The notes under the pieces: generated by a model
The model's database searches: none
Told to the model about the DNA's origin: nothing
The model's input: the letters and a program-made list of their open reading frames with translations, nothing else
Assembly (NCBI GenBank): GCA_947652115.1
Contig: OX393571.1
Coordinates: forward strand, 13,493,102-13,557,101
DNA length: 64,000 bases
Direction of reading: 5' to 3'
DNA from: Blastomussa wellsi
Taxonomy: Eukaryota; Cnidaria; Anthozoa; Scleractinia; Plerogyridae
Made by a program: the position numbers and the translations under genes
In this document: positions 21,229 through 32,518 of the stretch, piece by piece
How positions within the stretch are numbered: the stretch's first letter is position 1
How the letters are laid out: each line of letters begins with the position of its first letter

Positions 21229-24078
21229 CACACCTACTAAAACATAAGTCCGTAACATGCTTCCATTTGTTTTTTTTCGGATCATACATATCAACCCCCG
21301 TCAGGGTGATGGGTGGGGAGTACTCTTCACTTGCCGTCCTGCCACCAAACACATACAATAGCTCACTACTAACTGCCACAGATAGCCCAGTCCTTGGTTT
21401 TTCCATGGGTATCACTTCTGTCCACTGGTGTCTCTCCAGATCAAACCGCTCAACACTATCCAAGGCCCCTTCGGATTCGTTGGAGCCACCTGTTGGTAAC
21501 AGTAGTAAAGTGCTCAGGAAATAGACCAATTTCGATATTTTAAAGGAGCTATATCATCGTTCGTGCACTTTGAAAAATTTAGCCTAAATTTTTTCAAAAT
21601 CATCATTTCCAATCCGTTTCAATCTTCTCCATCCTCAGTCATCCAGTTCCTCGGTTTAGTATCAATCCTTTGGTGTTTTTCTCCCTTAGTAAACTATTAT
21701 TAATTTTTTTAGGTTTCCTAAATTTTATGGGTAATTTAGGTTGTCAAAGAAATAACTCAAAGTATGATGATGCAGCTGCTTTGAAATTCAGCCGAAAACA
21801 ATAGACATCCCTATGAGGCTCTGGGGAATATATAAACTATAGAGTTTATGGGATTTATTTACCAGAACCTCAAAGTGATGTCTATTCCTCTAGGTTGAAT
21901 CTTAAAATATCGAAATTGGGTATATTGTTTTTTTTTATTTATGCCAGGTTCCACCTTTTATAATTATACAGTCACAAAAAAGGGTTTCATAGTTAGAATC
22001 AATACTTGACCATTACTAATGTAGAAAAGTTTTGCTTATCATGCCAAAAAGTTCTTCTTACTTGCACACTGTCAAACGCTGTCACAGTGCTATGGGGATC
22101 ATGATTGACAAGAGAAGTGAGAAAAAATTTCACCCTGACGTGAGGCCACATCACACCATCCTAAATACTGGTATTCACAGACTGATACACCCAACTGTAG
22201 GCAATTGCTTCTATCACTGTTTCTACATCATCACTTACCCCAATCTCCCCAGGAATATCCAATACTTACCAACAGCATACAAGCTACCTCCTAAAGCTGC
22301 AAATCCTAGGTATGCTCGTCTGTGCCGCATGTCTGCATGTCTGATCCATGTATCACTAACAGGGTTGTAACATTCAAAGACTTTAAGTTCTTCTCCTAGC
22401 TCACTTAGGCCTCCTGTATTCACCGTGAGATAAAGTTCTCTGTTAAGGGAGCTATCTCATACTATTTAAAATAACCATAGTATATTGAAATTCCTGAGTT
22501 TTGATTGATTTACAGGCTGTGATATCTCAGCTTATCTACATTGTAACACAAATATGGTAGATGTAAGCATCAACGAGAGCAGCCAGGGAGCTCAGAGAAT
22601 GCAAGCCTTTCCATGTTAAAAAAAAACAATTATTCCACTACTTGTTTTTCAGGAAATTCAGATTGGATAGAAAAAATCAAAAAATTTTATGAGTACTTCA
22701 ATAGGGGTTTGCAAAAATATCATTCATCCCCTTAACTGAAATGACTGCATCTTCCAGTACACTCACCAACTGCATAAATTAACCCATCCATCTCAGAAAC
22801 TCCAAGATGAAACCTCTTTGTTTCCACCTTGCCAACAACTTCCCATTGATCAAGGTCTGGATCATACCTCTCAATGTTCTCGGCAATCTCGGATCCCACC
22901 CATCCACCAATCACAAACATGAAGTCTTCCACAACACATACACCGCATGCCACACGGGGTGCTATCAAGGGTGCGACAAGTGACCATGAATTTAATGCCG
23001 GGTTGTAGCATTCAACAGTATCATAAATCAGGGAATCATTTTCACCACCAATTGCATATATCAGTCCTCCAATGGTGGCCACAGCATGTCCACTACGAGC
23101 AAAACTCATCTGTGCTGTGGTGAAACTGTCACACGTCTGCAAAAAAGAGTCAAATTTCTCGACAGTGAAAAGAGAAGAGGTGTCACTCCATCGCCCTCCT
23201 ACTCGTCGGCTGTAACCTCCTATGATGAAAAAACACTTTCTGGATGCACGCCGGGGTTGGGTGTGTACCCCCTGCTGTCCACGAGTTAATGATTGGTAAT
23301 TACGGTACCCTTCAAGAATTCTACCCAACATTCTCTGAATACTTGCACTCTTACATGTGATCAAATAATGTTCAAGGAATTTGGGGGAGATTAGTGGGAG
23401 TCTTATTCGCTCAAGGATATTTCCCAAAGCTTCTCTCCCCCGAGATAAGTCATGTAGGACCCATCGCATCGCAGCTTCGAATACTTGCTCCTCAGATTCA
23501 ATTTTCAGTTCTTCTGATTCCAACAGTCGAAGCAAGACATCTTTTGTGAGTTGCAGAAACTCGTCGTGTTTAGAAACTTCCACGAAATTTCTATGAATGA
23601 AATCCAGCGCCGATTTGGACAACAGCGAGCAAGAATGGGCGTCAGCAAACAAGTAAATGCCAACGCAATTTGACGAATCAAGTTCATGCTGCAAAAAATC
23701 GCAGCACATCACCTCGATGTCTTCGACTTGAAGCATCTTTGAAGCCGGTAAAAGCCGTTGTACGTTATCCTCGTTGACATCAACTTTCCCCGTGTAGATG
23801 AAATTAAGAATTGTATTGAACACATCAGCGTGTACGCCATGAATTTCTACATTGTTCAAGTAGCTTTCCGCCATACCACTTGTGAACATCACTTGGAAAT
23901 ACGGACTAGCCGCCGAAAGAACAATTCTGTGCACAGGGAATTCCTTTCCTCCAACTACAAAAGTCGCGTCACACATCGAATTTTCTTTCCACAATGAATT
24001 TAACTTATTTAACATCTTAAATGAATGCTCTTTAGCAAAAGATATTTTGTCTAGTTTTACCATTCGACGGTCCTCCAT
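21206..24078 (-). CDS. BTB-BACK-Kelch protein (KLHL family)
   Basis: A probable substrate adaptor of Cullin-3 ubiquitin ligases. Exons, minus strand: 24078-22767, 22413-22270, 21489-21206; GT-AG borders, all phase 1, 579 codons plus stop, the usual KLHL size. The BTB domain (about 30-140) has CDATFVVGGKEFPVHRIVLSA and FNTILNFIYTGKV; the BACK domain (about 145-250) has NCVGIYLFADAHSC. Six Kelch blades follow (FIIGGYS, IYAIGGEND, MFVIGGWVG, IYAVGG, LYAVGG, LYVFGGR). Both introns fall at the Gly-Gly of a blade, a common Kelch exon boundary. The start is the ATG at 24078; the upstream in-frame codons have no ATG. The last blade is short, ending CDFGIGIV at the stop. The exact KLHL member is not determinable by eye. 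Confidence 0.92.
21521..21922. mobile_element. Palindromic MITE (402 bp) in Kelch intron 2
   Basis: The ends ATAGACCAATTTCGATATTTTAA and TTAAAATATCGAAATTGGGT match the element at 16848-17001. The inner palindrome with GAGGCTCTGGGG/CCAGAACCTC also matches. A roughly 200-bp insertion between the left end and the inner hairpin makes this copy longer. It begins about 30 bp upstream of the exon 3 acceptor on the coding strand. Confidence 0.78.
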
Positions 24079-25205
24079 TTTGTTTTTTTTTTTGGCCAAA
24101 AAGTTCGCGGGCTCACCCAGCAAAGGGTTGTGTGGTTTCTGTTTCTAAATTAATTTGGGGGATGGGGACGGAAAGTAGGGTAGGAAAACTCATCCCCCCT
24201 CCCCTCTAGATTTATATTATGTTTTATTCCCTTGTGGACACAAAAGCATTTCTTGTAAGCCTTTTTTGGGCTCTTATCAGAGAGGTTTGACCTCCACTAG
24301 CTTTTGCAGATTTATTTTACACTTCAAAATATGATTGTTTTTTTTTGGGGGGGGGGGGGGGGTGGGGAGGAGGGAATTGAACATTTGGATTTCCATCCTT
24401 CAAACATTTTCTCAGCTACATGCATATTCATTGATGAGTTCCACTATAAATTAATATTTATTTCTACGTCGTCCTCAAAGCACAGTTTTACAATGTTTTT
24501 AAAATAAGTATAATGCTTGTTACTGCTGCAGTGTGATCAATCTATAATAGCTGAGAGCAACTCAAGCTTCTCTAGTGTTCTCCAAACTTTTCCACAACTT
24601 TATACTGAACCAACTGTTGCATAACATTGCAATAAAAAATTACATTAAAACTCATACCAAAACCCACATGAGGAAAGACAATTTAATGGCAAAGTGATTT
24701 GCTTATGCAATCTACAGTGTAATCAGCCTGCACTAAGGGATTATGGTAAACATTTTACATTTACTGAATTTGCCTGTAATAGACATCTTCATGTTCTCGT
24801 TATTGGACTGGAACTAGCTTGAAATGGAAGCTAATGTAGGGGAATATCATTAAAAAGAGCTTTATGTCATTTGTTTTTGATAGAATTCCCCACATTAAAA
24901 TCCATTGCAAGCTAGTTTCAGTCCAATACTGAGAAACTGTAAGAAAATGGTCGATTACATGGCTCTGCTACTGCAGCTATGTGAAAATTAATTTATGGTA
25001 CATGCCATACCTTTCAAACAGCCTAAATGTGTGTGCACTGAAAACCTAAATTTCAAGACATTGTCTCTGCTTGCTACAGCTGACTCAAGCTGATATTTGA
25101 CTGGTTGTTCAGGCAAAATAATGATATATATTTAAATACCAAAGCGTAATTTTGAGTTCTTAGTGTTTGTGTAGTTTCACTTAACAATTTTGCCATTTCA
25201 CCGGG
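24079..25205. other. Intergenic DNA between Kelch gene and PBK
   Basis: Includes a pure G run (about 24346-24361) and a palindromic MITE (24802-24928). The short frames have no domains. It holds the Kelch promoter and the PBK 3' flank. Confidence 0.55.
24802..24928. repeat. Palindromic MITE, about 127 bp
   Basis: The left arm ATTGGACTGGAACTAGCTT is matched by the right arm AAGCTAGTTTCAGTCCAAT-type sequence in inverse orientation. AATGGA/TCCATT continues the pairing and the inner arms are ATGTAGGGGA/TCCCCACAT. No duplication of target sequence was identified. Confidence 0.7.
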
Positions 25206-27052
25206 CTAAATCTGGACATTTTTAGCTGCGACCTCAGGCTTCAGTGCAGCAACAATGTCTTTAGCACTGGGTCTGTCTTTTGGATCCTCACAGGTGCAAC
25301 AGCAAAACAGCTGAACCACAGGACTCATCAGTGAATCTGCATTCTGAAACTTGGAAGGCAAAGGTGGTCGTGTTCCCAATGCTGCCAAATATTCCTCAGT
25401 ATCACAATCGCCATCATCTTCCTCGTCATCACTGGTTAACCCTGTGTCATCTTCATCGCTAGCTGAAAAGAAAAAGGGGCTTGTTTTGTAGTTCCATTTC
25501 AATGAATTGCATGTACTCATTCAGTTACCAAAAGAGGGGCATGGTGGTGTTATGGTTGGCCTGTTAGATACCAGATTCAAGCAATCTGGATTTGAGCCCT
25601 GGCAAGGGAAATTGCATCATGGTTTTGGCCAGTGCCTGCACCCAGGTGAGGACATTCCATTTTTTATTCACCCCTTGTCCCCCCACCTCTAGTGATGGCA
25701 GGAATCTGAACCCTCAATTTTTTTCCCAGCACCCTTCGAAAAATGAGATCTGAGGGGTTAGTTTTTTTGTTGGCACCTTTAAAACAATATCCAAAGGGTC
25801 CAAGTTTCGATGGCTTCTTTGAAGAAAAAATTCAAATCCCCTTTCCAGGTTTCAGGTGCAGGGGTTTCAAAACAGGCCGGCGACTGCCGGAGTTCCACCG
25901 GCTACTTGACTATTATGCCGCCGGCTTCTCTGGTCATGGCCATCAGCTTGTGACCAAAAACCTCACTTATAACAGCCGCCTACTCTTCCAGTCAATGACA
26001 CCTACTTCAAAACATTTTGAAATCCCTGCAGGTGCAGTGTAGGAAATAATCTCCGCAACACGAACTTCTGTACCCACAGGGCGCACCACTTTTTTTATCT
26101 GACCAAGACCCCTGCTAAGGATGGTGAGTTTTGGAAAGGGGGTGTACATGTGTATGGGATCAGGGGAATTGAGGTGGAGGGGGGTTGGGGTGGGGGTCAA
26201 CTGGGACACTGCGTGTGGGGAAGATTGGGGAGATTTTGTCCATCTTAACCACCATAAGAGTTTCTAACAAAACTATGACCAAATGTGAATGGGATTTCTA
26301 CCTGCTAGCAAATCCACGTGTGGCACATTTAAAGCGAGCATCTCCCAGATCAAAAGGCCATAGGCAAAGATATCAGCCTTATCCGTAATAATGCCGCCGT
26401 TCAAAGCTTCTTTACACTTCCACGGCTCTGTGCCAATGTATCTATGTCCTGGATTTTTCAGCCCACTTAGGTCATCCTTTAGCCTGATCGCTACTCCAAA
26501 ATCGCACAGTTTTACAGCGTCAAAGTTGCCCCTTATCAGGACATTGCCACTCTTTAAATCGCCATGAAGTATCTTTTTCTCGTTGTGTAGGTAGCTCAAA
26601 GCGTTCGCAATAGCCCAGGAGACTTTCAAGACTTCTTCGAATGCAAAGTCCTCCTCAAGAAAAGCTTTTTCTTCAATGATGTCCTCAAGGGCTTTTTCGC
26701 AATCTTCCATAGCAAGACAAAGTTCACCGTTTACACTTCCAGAAATGGCGCGGAAACCGACTATGTTTGGATGATGGAGTTGTTTCAAAATACTAGCTTC
26801 TAGAGCTAGTCGTTCGCTTATTCCTGGTCGTGCTTTCTTGTTAACCTTTTTCACGGCCCAAGGGGATCTCAAATCATGTTCGTTTCCTTCTCGTTTGAAT
26901 CGGTAAACGGACACTCCCGTTCCACAACCGAGTCTTGTCATGAAAGGTGATGGCGGGATCATAAATGGAGATGCGTTAAACGGCGATAATCCGCCTTCTT
27001 CACATAAACGACTTCCAGTTTTTTGGAAAACTGGCGTAGAAAACTCACTCAT
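25206..27052 (-). CDS. PBK: PDZ-binding kinase (PBK/TOPK) ortholog
   Basis: A mitotic MAPKK-like Ser/Thr kinase. Exons, minus strand: 27052-26302 and 25462-25206, joined in phase 1 (G|CT), 335 codons plus stop (human about 322). Kinase landmarks: glycine loop GCGTGVSVY (42-50), WAVKK (Lys68), LHHPNIVG, the family-typical HGD instead of HRD (163-165, LHGDLKSGNV), DFG (184-186), YIGTEPW in place of APE, and DKADIFAYGLLIWEM. After an acidic stretch the family signature EEYLAALGTRPP and CEDPKDRPSA are present. Thr6-Pro7 matches the position of the N-terminal CDK1 site. The extreme C-terminus is VQI rather than the T-x-V end of vertebrate PBK. It shares a 243-bp 5' region with the divergent hnRNP U-like gene. 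Confidence 0.95.
25531..25692 (+). mobile_element. tRNA-like SINE fragment in PBK intron
   Basis: GGCATGGTGGTGTTATGGTTGG followed 40 bp later by TGGATTTGAGCCCTGGC gives A- and B-box-like spacing, then CACCCAGGTGAGGAC as in other SINE bodies here. Diverged and probably inactive. Confidence 0.5.
25861..26028. mobile_element. hAT-like MITE with 8-bp target-site duplication
   Basis: A 168-bp element with ends GGGGTTTCAAAAC and CATTTTGAAATCCC, flanked by a perfect direct repeat CAGGTGCA (25853-25860 and 26029-26036). An 8-bp duplication is characteristic of hAT transposons. A second, longer copy is at 46771-47066. Located in the PBK intron. Confidence 0.85.
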
Positions 27053-27295
27053 GGTTCAGAAAGGTTAGAAAAATGCTCAAATGCAGCTCGAATGTCAGCA
27101 ATTGACAGCTTGCACAACCGATTCCAGCTAGCCGTTTGTTTTCGCATTTCAAAAGTTCCGCGTTTTCATTGGTCAATGCTCTCAATGCTTCACGGGATTG
27201 CAAATGCATGCCGCCATATTGGAGCTTGGGATAGCGTCTTAGCGAAGGAAACAGCTGTATTTCGGTCGCGATTCATTTCAGTGCATTTGTTTATA
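27053..27295. promoter_or_regulatory. Bidirectional promoter region, PBK and hnRNP U-like
   Basis: The two start codons (27052 minus; 27296 plus) are separated by 243 bp with no obvious TATA box on either side. It contains two inverted CCAAT-type motifs (ATTGG at 27170-27174; the reverse is less clear). Shared regulation is inferred from geometry. Confidence 0.5.
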
Positions 27296-30200
27296 ATGCA
27301 TCAACAACATTACAATCAAAACTACAGCCAACATGGGTCCTATAGTCAGTATCAGGGGCCATATGGTGGCTACAATAGCGACACAACTGGGCCTAGTTCG
27401 TATGGTGCACAACCTCATATCGAGTTGGATGAATACAACAGCGATCTGAGCTTTGTTATTGAGCCTGATGGTGTAACAGGCTCGAGTTTGCATAAGGATG
27501 GCTTTGAATATATGTGGGCAGGAGCAAGAGCGACGCATGGTGTTCGATCTGGCAAGGTAGACACTTTATAAACACGTTTTGGACTGGACGACGTGCTTTA
27601 CAAAACCAATGTCAAGCCTCAGGGGGGAGGGGTGATATAGCTGGAAGATTTACACTTAGCTGAGATTTTCCTATACCTCTGCCTGTCCTGCCACTTGCAG
27701 CCTGACACTGATGGGTGCATAAGTTACTCGATTACGATTAATCAGTGAAAATCATCGATTCTACATGTAGCTGATATTATTGATGAGATCGCAAGTTAAT
27801 AATAATTATTATCCACCCATGTGGAGGTGAATAGTGATGGTATTTAGTGACCTGTGAAGTGACTAGTTAAATATCCACCACTTTCACCGACACTGACATA
27901 TGCAATTGTTGTAGTATAATTTATGCAACACAAGCTGAATAACTAGCGATTCAAAACATTACTTTACATGTGTTTCTGACAGCATATCTTTTGACAATTA
28001 GCTGGCATGTACTAAAACCAGGAACACCGGAACACCACAAAACACGGAACACCGGAACAATCCGGAACACCAGAAATACCATAAAATGCCAATAAATTTC
28101 TAACAAAATATATATATATATAAAAAATAAAATTCTGGTGTTCCGTGTTTTAGGGTGTTCCAGTGTTCCAGTATTCCTGGGTTTAGTACATGTCCAATTA
28201 GCCGGGCTACAAATAACAGTTGGTCATCAGACAATATCCAATGAAAATATCCCAGCTGTGGTCGGGACAATTTTTTTTGCCTTCCCATTGTAAATGCCAA
28301 TGTCTTGAGTTGACAACACATTATTGAGTAGTACATGTCTTCTAACATGACATGTGGCCTCACTTCAGATGACAGGACAGATGTCTTTTCACAAGAAAGA
28401 AAATTATCTGCAGCCCTGAATAGTCATGAATGTTTTGCACTCCACACGGCCGATGCTCACGCATGCTCACAGTCAGTCACATGATAAGTCAGGTGATCGA
28501 GTAAAAGGACTGTGAAATGAAAGGAACAAACATTATTGGATCTAACATTCTGTATTTAAAGAAAAAGTATAGTTGAGTCATTTAAATGTTTTGCTGCGCA
28601 CTACTGCTTACAATTTGACGATGAAAATGAACATGCTGGCTGTGAAGTGTCTTGCCTGGATATTTTCACTTGCAAAGGGAGATACAATATGCTTAGGGTT
28701 GTTGTAAAGCTTTGAAGTACATGCAATTGCAGCTGGCTGTATTGTATGTTGGGGTAGACTAGCCCAATAGAATAAATAGCAGCAATGATAAAGTACTGGT
28801 AGTCTGCTACTTTTGACAATGCTGGTTACGTGTTTACTTGTTTTCTGGGCCTTCAGCTGCCTGGCAGTAACACTTTCCTGCATGCAACGTGAAACTTAAG
28901 CGTACTTTTGTGCCATCTGCAGGTGTGCTTTGAAGTTTGTGTTCTTGAAAAACTGCCAGTAACGATGCCAGAAACAGAAACTAATCCTCACGTGGTGAGG
29001 ATAGGCTGGTCAATTGACAGAGCAAACCTACAGGTAAGAAATTGGAAATTGTTACTGCCCGCAATCATGAGTTTTCATCTGGTACTTATCAGTGATTTAT
29101 TTATTGCTAGTTTATTATATGTATCGAATGTATACAACAACAACACTTTTATTTAAACAGGGGTTTCTGAACATTTTACGGTTATAGCATTCATTGAACT
29201 TCTAATTTTCCGTATATGTATGTATTTATTTATTGCTGCCGATAGGCAGCACTCATATTTTTGAAGCAAGTGAGAATTTTGGTTCCATAGATGGACCCGT
29301 GCTTGGATGCATCAAGAAACAGCCTATGTGTATGGGATTGTAGAAGAAACAAATGTGTCCCCAAATTTAATTTGTTTCTACACAAAATAGAATCTAAGAA
29401 AGAAACTGAAAAGCTTATTGCTTTAAGAAATGAGAAGCTTTTAGATTTTAGGAAAAGATGAGAAGCATTGCTATTATTCTGTGTGGAGGAAATGTGTGGT
29501 TAGCCTAAAATTAATATAGTTATTATTAGTTTTGTATTAACTTATAGGATTAGGGTTATAAGGCTAACTGAAGTATTTGCATTGTGGTGTCTCTCTGTTT
29601 GTGTCCTTTTGTGACTGAATTGCTTGTGAATAATATAATATTTCAAACTAGTAACGACAACAAAATAATAACTTGTGTATCTGTACCAAAACAGTGTTCA
29701 CTGTATGTTAAAACTCTATCCAAGTATTCTAGTCATAGAAAAAAGTCCATCAGGAGTCTCCTTATATGAGCAGTTAAAGTCTAACCAATCAGTGTCTGTC
29801 TTATAACTGATGAAATTTGCATGTGCTCGCTCAACTGTTTTTCCGCCACGTAATGTTGTCTCCCAGTGCTTCTGAATGGCTCATCTGCAAATCAGAAGCA
29901 CTTTTTGGAGTTCAGAACGGCGGGTGAAAACCTAAAGGACACTCGACTGCAGACAAAGGGGAAAATGAGGTCGTATTACATGTAAAACTTGCCTTTGGCA
30001 AGCCTTCAATTCCGGTCTCAGAACACAGGCAGCATACAAATCAGCTTCAAATGGATCGAAAATAAAGTTGATTTGCAGTCACTAGAGTATGTTAACTGTA
30101 CTCTTCAAATGTTGATTTGCGTAATAGCAATCGCTCACCTGATTATTTGAGACTACACTAAACAACATCCATTTTGCTTTACGTGATTTCAGTCGTATTT

Positions 30201-32518
30201 CATAATTTCGCTTGTCAAACGTAAGTCTTCAGCTCAAGCTTATGCATGCGTGCCTTGTTTGCTTCTAAAGGCAAATGTGAAAATGTACCGTAAATAAATT
30301 TTTAACATCTTGATTTTGTTTTGTCTTTGTAATTCATAGTTTACAACCATATGATATACAGTACTGCAGTCCGAGTTATTTTCATGAGATGCGTGGGAAT
30401 TTTGTTTTTCAAAATTGGCTTGTGGCTTTATGGTATATTTAAAATGCAGGTTTATATACATTTATCAGGAAATATTTGTATACATCAAAAATTACATTAT
30501 TTTGGACAAGCTTGTGATTTATTCACATCCATACATACATACACTTTATCATTCTCGTCCCCAGAGGCCGCGATCCTTTTGGTCAGCACCAAGAATCACG
30601 ACCTCTGGCCGTCTCCAAAACCGGAAGTCCGCGAATCACGGACTCATTGTCGAATCTGACAATTCTAATTGGCTGAAAACTACAGAACGAGTTCTCTGCG
30701 CATGCTCAAAAGCTGGGGATGGCCAGAGGTCGTGATTCTTGGTGCTGACCAAAAGGATCGCGGCCTCTGGGGACGAGAATGACACTTTATTTAATCTCGG
30801 GTTTAATAGTGTTCTGAGAGGACAACAAAACATCTTGTTTGTACTAGGTCGGAGAAGACAACTTGTCCTATGGTTATGGAGGCACAGGAAAAGTTTCTGT
30901 AAACAACAAGTTCTTCGATTATGGCGAGCCTTACTCAACCGGTGACACTATTTGTTGTTGTATAGACCTCGATGCTAATCCTAGGGTGGTTCTTTTTGCC
31001 AAAAATGGGAGATACCTTGGAGTGGCTTTCCGGCTTGGTGCCGAGTCAAATGGACAGACTTTTTTCCCTCATGTTACCGTCAAGAACATGCGGCTTGCAA
31101 TCAACTTTGGGCAGCAGGAACCTTACTTTCCACCTCTGCAGGGGTTTACCTTCATTTCGATGTCGTCACCTCAATATTTAGAACGGGGATCGGTGGGGCC
31201 AGTGTCAAGAAGTGAATGCGAGATTATCATGATGGTGGGTCTACCAGGAGCTGGTAAAACCGTTTGGGCTGCGAAATACGCCCGCGATCATCCAGAGAAG
31301 AAGTACTGCATTCTTGGGACGAACATGATCATGGACAAGATGAAGGTGATGGGTTTGATGCGCAAGCGCAACTACCACGGGCGTTGGGATGCACTCATCA
31401 AGCAAGCCACTGATGTCTTGAATAAGACATTCAAAATTGCCGAGAGGAAGAATCGAAACTACATCCTTGACCAGACCAATGTGTATTTCACTGCGCGAAG
31501 AAGGAAGATGAACAATTTCCGTGGTTATCAACGGATTGCCGCGGTGATTGTGAACACGAATGAGGTGTTGAAACAGCGGACTGTGAAGAGGGAGAAGGAG
31601 GAAGGCAAGATTGTACCAGAGTCGGCGGTCCTTGAGATGAAGGCGAATTTTGTTCTGCCAGAAGTTGGCGAGATTTTTGATGACGTGTGGTTTATTGAAG
31701 AAGACAAAGCCAGCGCTGAGCGTCTTGTGTCAGAATTTCAACATGAAGGAAAAGAGTATAAAGAAAGCGAGAAGAAAAGAAAATCAGTGGAAGAACCAGG
31801 ATCAAGTGAGCGCCAATCGTCAGATATCAAGCGACCCCGTACTGACCACACAGGCCCCTCTTCTCAAAGTGGCTCTAGAGGTCAATATCCCGGCCACAAT
31901 GAACATGGAGGGTTCCAAGGAAACTATCCTGCAAGAGGAGCGCATGGTGCATCAAACAATGTGCCCTTTCATGGCCCTCCACCAAGCACCGACAGGGCCC
32001 CAGTGAGGTCGTATAATGACTATGGACCATCTCAGGGACACAGAAGAGCAGGCGAGCCATATGATTCATATGATAGAGGACCTCAAAGAGGGTACAATGA
32101 CTATGGACCTCCTCAAGAATATGGAAGACCCGACGTGCCATATGGGACGTACGATTCAGGGCTTCAGAAAAAGTACAATGACTATCGAACCCAGGGATAT
32201 GGAAGACCAGGCGAGCAATATGGAACATACGATTCAGAATCTCAGAAGTACAATGACCACGGATCTTCCTACAATAGACCACAAGAGAGCTATGGTCACA
32301 ATGTCGGGAATTCATTTAACTATTCCCAGCGTCAACCACCCAGTGGTGGGGACAATAGATACAGTCAAGCTGCGCCCGCATATGGTCAGCAGTATGGGCA
32401 ATATCTTGATGCGCACTCTTACTCGCGAGAGGAGGGTTACTACTCAGGGGGAGTAGGGAGAGGGCAAGCCCCACAGGGTGGGAGAACTGAGCAGTATAGG
32501 TACGGAGGAGGATATTAG
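27296..32518 (+). CDS. hnRNP U-like protein (HNRNPUL1/HNRNPU family), SPRY plus P-loop kinase-like domain
   Basis: A nuclear RNA-binding protein. Exons 27296-27556, 28923-29033, 30848-32518, GT-AG, all phase 0, 680 codons plus stop. Residues 1-60 are Q/Y/G/S-rich. The SPRY domain spans about 65-235 (YMWAGARATHGV, PHVVRIGWSID, LSYGYGGTGK, PHVTVKN). It is followed by the family's polynucleotide-kinase-like P-loop module with Walker A GLPGAGKT (about 255-262), KYCILGTNMIMDKMKVMG, NYILDQTNVY, VLEMKANFVLP. A basic, probably nuclear-localising segment (KKRKSVEE, DIKRPR) leads into a C-terminal tail of YNDYG/RPGE/YDS repeats and a GRG end. The N-terminal SAP DNA-binding domain of vertebrate HNRNPU/UL1 is not present. 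Confidence 0.94.
28006..28194. mobile_element. Palindromic MITE with GGAACACCGG motifs
   Basis: Terminal inverted repeats CATGTACTAAAACCAGGAA and TTCCTGGGTTTAGTACATG enclose tandem GGAACACC motifs and a (TA)n centre. The flanks CAATTAGCTGG (27995-28005) and CAATTAGCCGG (28195-28205) look like an 11-bp target duplication with one mismatch. It lies in hnRNP U-like intron 1. Confidence 0.75.
30550..30781. mobile_element. 232-bp MITE with perfect 9-bp target-site duplication
   Basis: Arms of about 60 bp are near-perfect inverted copies (CATTCTCGTCCCCAGAGG at the left, CCTCTGGGGACGAGAATG at the right). The flanks are ACACTTTAT at 30541-30549 and 30782-30790. It ends only 66 bp upstream of hnRNP U-like exon 3, so its GC-rich stem lies close to the branch-point region. 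Confidence 0.88.

Noticed and set aside
32016..32456. 146-codon frames on both strands
   Set aside because: Shadow frames of the repetitive tail of the hnRNP U-like gene.
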